In this document: in pieces, positions 6,782 through 10,219 of the stretch | Numbering within the stretch: the first letter of the stretch is position 1 | Layout: each line of letters opens with the position of its first letter | Source: Promethearchaeia archaeon | GTDB taxonomy: Archaea; Asgardarchaeota; Lokiarchaeia; Sigyniarchaeales; SOKP01 | DNA length: 10,219 bases | Direction: 5' to 3' | NCBI GenBank assembly: GCA_029856375.1 | Contig: JAHQWX010000039.1 | Coordinates: 1 to 10,219 of the forward strand | Notes under the pieces: model-generated | The model's database searches: none | What the model was told of the DNA's origin: nothing | What the model saw: the letters and a program-made list of their open reading frames with translations, nothing else | Made by a program: the position numbers and the translations under genes

Positions 6782-8065
6782 ATGCCTGATTTTAAAGACC
6801 AAGCAATTAAAGATGAAATCTTAGAAAAACTTAACTTAAAAAACCGTTATTCGTTTTTGAATAACAATTTAATGTCCGCCTTAACTACAGAAGAGTTTAA
6901 CTTTTTGAGAAAAGTTCAAAAATTTTGTTTAAGGTATGAAAAAAAAAACAATATTAGACATACTCCTGATGAAGATATTTATTCTTGGATGCCAGATTTT
7001 GCAAAAGCGGGTTTTTTAACACGCGCACATAAATTTGACGATATTGATGTAAACTTTGATTATCACGGTTTAACTTGCGAAATGATGAGAGCTTTTGCCG
7101 TTGATATGTTCGATACTCAATTCAACATGGGAATGGGAGCTACTACATTAGCAATTAATCCAATAGAGGCTCATCACGATGATATACCCGAACGTTTAAA
7201 CGCTCTCAAAGATCTCGTTGTAGAAGGTATTCCTGGAGCTATTTTAATAACAGAACCAGAAAGAGGTTCTGATGCCGTACATCAATTAACTACATGCACT
7301 CCTCAAGAAGATGGCAGTTTTATTCTTAATGGAGAAAAAATCTACAATACAAACGCACCAAAATCCAAATGGGTTGTTGCCTATGCAACTGCGGAAAAAA
7401 ATAGTGGAAGTCAAATGGCGCAATTTTTAATTAACACGAGTTGGGACGGTTTCGAATGCAAACGAGCAGGTATTCCCTGGGTCCCTAAATTATGGCTCGG
7501 GCATGAATACTTAAATGATTTAAGAATCCCTCCAGAATATGTTTTAGGTGGAGTTGGTAAAGGAAGAGATCATCTTTTTGAGGGTTTAGTTCCTGAAAGA
7601 ATAGGTATTGCAGTAATTAACGCAGCTCAAGCGTGGGGTGCTCTCTCACATGCTTTCTTATATATAAACATGAGAAAACAATTTAATCAAGAAATTTTGA
7701 AATTCCAAGGAGTTGGTTTTACATTCGCTGATTACTGGGCTTTAACAACTAATTTCACACTTGCATTATTGAAATTTTGTGAAGAATACGACGCAAAATT
7801 GGAAAAATTTGGTGGAGAAATACCTCGAAACATCTCACAAGCATTAGTTGCTTCCGCAAGTCATCTAAAATTGCAAGGAGCTTCACTATCTGAACGCTGC
7901 TGTTACGAGATGGCTAATCTTATGGGGGGTGCTGGCGTTTGTGACAATACATTAATGCAAGATTTAGTTGGTATATCTAGAATACAAGAGATAGTCGGTG
8001 GTACTCGCCAGATCCAACAATATATTTTATCGATGGCAACAAGACAATTATGGAAAATGGTCTAA
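6782..8065 (+). CDS. Acyl-CoA dehydrogenase family flavoenzyme
   Basis: This 427-residue protein has the acyl-CoA dehydrogenase layout: an N-terminal helical domain (about 35-150), a middle beta domain opening with ILITEPERGSDA (154-165) and containing FILNGEKIYNTNA (180-192), and a C-terminal helical domain with the FAD-contact end IVGGTRQIQQY (404-414). These enzymes oxidise acyl-CoA to enoyl-CoA using FAD and pass electrons to ETF. The usual catalytic Glu of the 'EGT' motif is Gly406 here. Glu272 in LVPERIGIA (269-277) sits where isovaleryl-CoA and long-chain dehydrogenases carry their base, so it is the likely replacement. At 427 residues it is some 40 longer than usual, partly from an N-terminal extension. 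No other beta-oxidation or ETF gene lies nearby, so the substrate is open. Start at ATG 6782 behind GAGGAT. Confidence 0.88.
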   Translation: MPDFKDQAIKDEILEKLNLKNRYSFLNNNLMSALTTEEFNFLRKVQKFCLRYEKKNNIRHTPDEDIYSWMPDFAKAGFLTRAHKFDDIDVNFDYHGLTCEMMRAFAVDMFDTQFNMGMGATTLAINPIEAHHDDIPERLNALKDLVVEGIPGAILITEPERGSDAVHQLTTCTPQEDGSFILNGEKIYNTNAPKSKWVVAYATAEKNSGSQMAQFLINTSWDGFECKRAGIPWVPKLWLGHEYLNDLRIPPEYVLGGVGKGRDHLFEGLVPERIGIAVINAAQAWGALSHAFLYINMRKQFNQEILKFQGVGFTFADYWALTTNFTLALLKFCEEYDAKLEKFGGEIPRNISQALVASASHLKLQGASLSERCCYEMANLMGGAGVCDNTLMQDLVGISRIQEIVGGTRQIQQYILSMATRQLWKMV

Positions 8066-8095
8066 TTTAAAAATATTTCTATTAAAATTTATCTC

Positions 8096-8114
8096 TTTTT
8101 TTTAAACTTTTTTT
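8096..8114 (+). terminator. T-tract terminator of the acyl-CoA dehydrogenase gene
   Basis: Runs of eight T (8096-8103) and seven T (8108-8114) lie 30 to 50 bases behind the stop codon on the plus strand, typical of archaeal U-tract termination. The gap is between convergent genes. Confidence 0.5.
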
Positions 8115-8147
8115 AACTTACTAATTAAAATTTATTATTGTTAGTCT

Positions 8148-8156
8148 AAAAAAAAA
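8148..8156 (-). terminator. T-tract terminator of the GTPase gene
   Basis: Nine A on the plus strand are a nine-T run on the minus strand, about 60 bases behind the stop codon of the minus-strand GTPase gene. Together with the plus-strand tract it separates the two convergent genes. Confidence 0.45.
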
Positions 8157-8217
8157 TAGCAAAAGGAAGTTATAACAAAATAGTATAATACGTGGTTGTT
8201 TTAAACCAATAGTTGTA

Positions 8218-9018
8218 TTAGATGAATTGAATTATCCAGACTATCACAATAATTGTAATTATTATTAAAATAACAAATAGGGTAAATTTTCGGTTAAAAA
8301 CTCTATTACTTGATTTTGATCCAGTTTCGTCTCTAATTTCTTCTTGAAATGTAATAGAGGAAATTTCTGTTTTTTTCAGCTCCTCGATTCCCTCCTTCTT
8401 CTTTAATTTCTTCACGGAACGAATCGCTTTATTGATTGATTTCTTTACTTCTTCAGATATTTCTTCGTCGGGGATTTCAAAAGTCTGGGTTAATTGGTCT
8501 ATTCCAACAGTCAGTTCGTATCTTTCTGTAAATTCTTCGTCGATAAATGTCTTTAGGATTGTCGATTTTCCAACGGCGGCAGGTCCTGCTAAAACGACTT
8601 TGAATTGAAAAGTATCTTTATCTACGACTTGACCTAATTGAGGGGGAGATTGTAATTCCATGAGGGCAAGAATGGCCATTTGTCTGAATAACTTGGAAAT
8701 ATTCCGTCCTGTCAGCGCGGATGTCTCAATATATTCGATTAGATTGTATCGATAAGCAATTTCGAGGATTATTCTCTTTTCGATTAAAACACCTAATTCT
8801 TTTTCTAGGTCTTTCTTATTTCCTACTAAAATTATAGGAATATTTCCAGCGTGTTCTCGTATCGGTCCGTAGTATTCTTCTAGTTTTTCCAAAGTATCGG
8901 GTCGCGCGAGATCGAATATCAGAGCAATGACTGACGCTCCTTTAAAGAAATCGCTCCTAAAGAAGTCGAACCTTTCTTGTCCTCCGATGTCAAAGAACGA
9001 AAGCGTAATTTTGACGAT
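8218..9018 (-). CDS. Circularly permuted Ras-like small GTPase with C-terminal membrane anchor, start codon unclear
   Basis: The frame is open from a stop at 9027-9025 down to 8218. Numbered from ATC at 9018 it has 266 codons. It begins with strand IVKITLSFFDIGGQERF, holding the G3 motif DIGGQE (8991-8974, residues 10-15). Then come G4 NKKD (67-70), G5 ETSAL (98-102) and, after a short linker, a P-loop GPAAVGKST (145-153) and a Rab-like switch I YELTVGID with G2 Thr170. A charged, lysine-rich linker (about 185-240) and a hydrophobic C-terminal helix (about 245-263) follow. Each G motif occurs once, so the order G3-G4-G5-G1-G2 makes one full permuted G domain, tail-anchored in the membrane. 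It could instead be the remnant of a tandem GTPase. The first ordinary start, TTG 8892, lies behind G3. GTG 9028 would need a one-base frameshift. The strand, stop and motifs are seen; folding as one domain is inferred. Confidence 0.75.
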   Translation of the reverse strand: MVKITLSFFDIGGQERFDFFRSDFFKGASVIALIFDLARPDTLEKLEEYYGPIREHAGNIPIILVGNKKDLEKELGVLIEKRIILEIAYRYNLIEYIETSALTGRNISKLFRQMAILALMELQSPPQLGQVVDKDTFQFKVVLAGPAAVGKSTILKTFIDEEFTERYELTVGIDQLTQTFEIPDEEISEEVKKSINKAIRSVKKLKKKEGIEELKKTEISSITFQEEIRDETGSKSSNRVFNRKFTLFVILIIITIIVIVWIIQFI

Positions 9019-9027
9019 TGTTGCTCA

Positions 9028-9159
9028 CTTGATTAGGTGTAATAAATAATTTTAATTATATTGACAATATCTTTGGTACCCTATTTAATTTATCATGTTT
9101 ACATTTTAATATATTCTCTGGTTTAAAACGAGCAGAACCTAAATTTATAAGAATTTAAG
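9028..9159 (-). promoter_or_regulatory. Upstream region of the GTPase gene
   Basis: This AT-rich gap lies between the flippase terminator and the GTPase frame. The minus-strand block around 9058-9042 (AATTAAAATTATTTATT) is a possible TATA region for a short-leader transcript. I searched it for a missing P-loop or switch I coding segment and found none. Confidence 0.3.
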
Positions 9160-9176
9160 AAAAAATAAAAAAAAAA
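9160..9176 (-). terminator. T-tract terminator of the flippase gene
   Basis: On the minus strand a ten-T run (9176-9167) and a six-T run (9165-9160) lie 9 to 25 bases behind the flippase stop codon (9187-9185), a strong U-tract terminator candidate. Confidence 0.6.
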
Positions 9177-9184
9177 GATTTAGA

Positions 9185-10219
9185 TTATATTTTCAGCAAC
9201 TTCTTTTCAAGCGTTAATTCAGACGCTTCTTTCATTGCTTCATCGTAAATGTCAATTTTAAATTTATTGTGGAAAGGACTTATTTTAGCACCGAGTTTAG
9301 CCGCTTTATATAACGTTTTTGGCAAAGCTCCCATCGGCCCCTCAACGAGATTCGCCGCTCTTTCAAATTCCTTTATTGTATTATCGTCGTATCCACCGAG
9401 TAGTCCATCAAGAAATGCGTAGAAATACATAAACAGAAAAATACCGAGGAGGAATAGTATGGCAGTGTTTAGTATAAGATCGCCCAAATCAATAGTCCAG
9501 ATTATCTCTCCTAAAAAGTATAGAACAATAAAATTAATTATTGCGGCAATTGCTGGAGTTATAAATGTTTTGAAAGGATATACCTTAAAGTCAGTGATTT
9601 TCTTATTTATTATTAACCACATTATAATGTCTTTGGCAAGTACAGCAGGTATATAGGCAAAAAGTACAGCAACCATATTGTTAAGCCACATTACTAATAC
9701 AACTATGAGTATTGCTCTAAATGTTTGCTCGATAATCCAAGTTAAAGCAAGTAGACCGGTTTTTCCAGTTCCTTGATATACAGCGTCTCCCAACCAAGAA
9801 TATATTCCAAAGGTATGAAATATCAATAAAGGTATTAAAAATTTAACTGCGGGAGTCCCGTATTCAACTCCTGCTGCTCCTACTATAAACTTTGCCCCAG
9901 TAGCATAAAGTACCGAAATTATAAAAAACCCAAAGTAGTTACCCCATCTAAATCCTTGATATATATACAGTTTAGTTAGAGCAGTCTTGTCGTGTGAGTG
10001 TGATTCGCTATACGCTCCGAGTAACGATTGTCCATAAAGTGCTACAATTTGAACCATCAATCCGATGTTCCACGTTAAGGTAAAATATCCCAATTCGTTA
10101 GAATAATTTGCTATAAAAGCGCTAGTAACAATTATTTGAATGAACCATCCAAGTTGAACAAAAGATTCACCAAATGCTAATTTTGAGCCATATTTTATTG
10201 ATTCCATAAATTCTTCCTT
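9185..10219 (-). CDS. MOP-superfamily (Wzx/MATE-like) polysaccharide flippase, C-terminal part
   Basis: The frame is open across the right edge, with codons for KEEF before the first ATG at 10207, so the gene probably continues outside. The visible part has about eight membrane helices (numbered from that ATG: 15-34, 42-64, 88-110, 120-138, 158-176, 179-200, 214-233, 243-265). A charged cytoplasmic tail of about 70 residues follows. The opening KYGSKLAFGESFVQLGWF resembles the start of the second six-helix bundle of MOP flippases, which are usually about 450-550 residues. Such proteins flip lipid-linked sugars or similar lipids across the membrane for surface glycan or N-glycan assembly. A T-tract terminator follows. 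The family call rests on helix pattern and general resemblance; another polytopic transporter is possible. Confidence 0.65.
   Translation of the reverse strand, partial: KEEFMESIKYGSKLAFGESFVQLGWFIQIIVTSAFIANYSNELGYFTLTWNIGLMVQIVALYGQSLLGAYSESHSHDKTALTKLYIYQGFRWGNYFGFFIISVLYATGAKFIVGAAGVEYGTPAVKFLIPLLIFHTFGIYSWLGDAVYQGTGKTGLLALTWIIEQTFRAILIVVLVMWLNNMVAVLFAYIPAVLAKDIIMWLIINKKITDFKVYPFKTFITPAIAAIINFIVLYFLGEIIWTIDLGDLILNTAILFLLGIFLFMYFYAFLDGLLGGYDDNTIKEFERAANLVEGPMGALPKTLYKAAKLGAKISPFHNKFKIDIYDEAMKEASELTLEKKLLKI

Noticed and set aside
8218..8892. TTG at 8892 as start of a 224-residue GTPase fragment
   Set aside because: The frame upstream to 9018 encodes a clear G3 strand and motif that the domain needs; starting at 8892 leaves G3 out.
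9028..9184. Possible missing GTPase N-terminal exon upstream of the permuted gene
   Set aside because: Reading the gap on the minus strand shows stops and no P-loop or switch I motif.
9459..9656. Plus-strand open frame of 65 codons
   Set aside because: It is the antisense shadow of the flippase membrane helices.

Overview
The window looks like a piece of an Asgard archaeal (Promethearchaeota, Lokiarchaeia-like) chromosome. It is AT-rich and carries archaeal information-processing genes (aIF1A, Spt5) beside eukaryote-like parts: a Ras-like GTPase, a longin/roadblock-type protein and a TMEM62-like membrane phosphoesterase. Shine-Dalgarno sites, frequent TTG starts and T-tract terminators also fit archaea. 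The assignment to Asgard is inferred from this gene mix; I cannot settle the exact lineage from the sequence.

Layout from left to right. 1-1729 (minus) is the 5' part of a large membrane-anchored purple-acid-phosphatase-like enzyme that runs off the left edge. It is head-to-head with 1844-3634 (plus), a second extracytoplasmic metallophosphoesterase whose whole architecture resembles eukaryotic TMEM62. A small cupin (3684-4019) with a strong Shine-Dalgarno site follows. Next come translation initiation factor aIF1A (4151-4519) and transcription elongation factor Spt5 (4739-5479), which has a long acidic C-terminal tail. Directly behind Spt5 is a 246-codon longin + roadblock-like protein (5533-6273). 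It has no ordinary start codon, but a good Shine-Dalgarno site sits in front of an ATA. Then come an acidic zinc-ribbon protein (6394-6636) and an acyl-CoA dehydrogenase-family enzyme (6782-8065). Facing the latter is a GTPase gene (minus, about 8218-9018), followed by a partial MOP-superfamily flippase (minus, 9185 to the right edge).

The most striking gene is the GTPase. Its G motifs occur in the order G3-G4-G5-G1-G2, followed by a basic/acidic linker and a C-terminal membrane helix. Read as one protein it contains all parts of a Ras/Rab-like G domain, circularly permuted at the beta2-beta3 hairpin and tail-anchored. It also lacks an ordinary start codon in front of its first motif.

Functionally the window mixes housekeeping genes (aIF1A, Spt5) with membrane and surface functions (two phosphatases, a flippase) and small-GTPase machinery (permuted GTPase, longin/roadblock protein). 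No stretch longer than about 220 bases is without a gene once the unlisted left-edge gene and the 5' extensions of the longin and GTPase genes are counted. I see no tRNA, rRNA, CRISPR array or insertion sequence.
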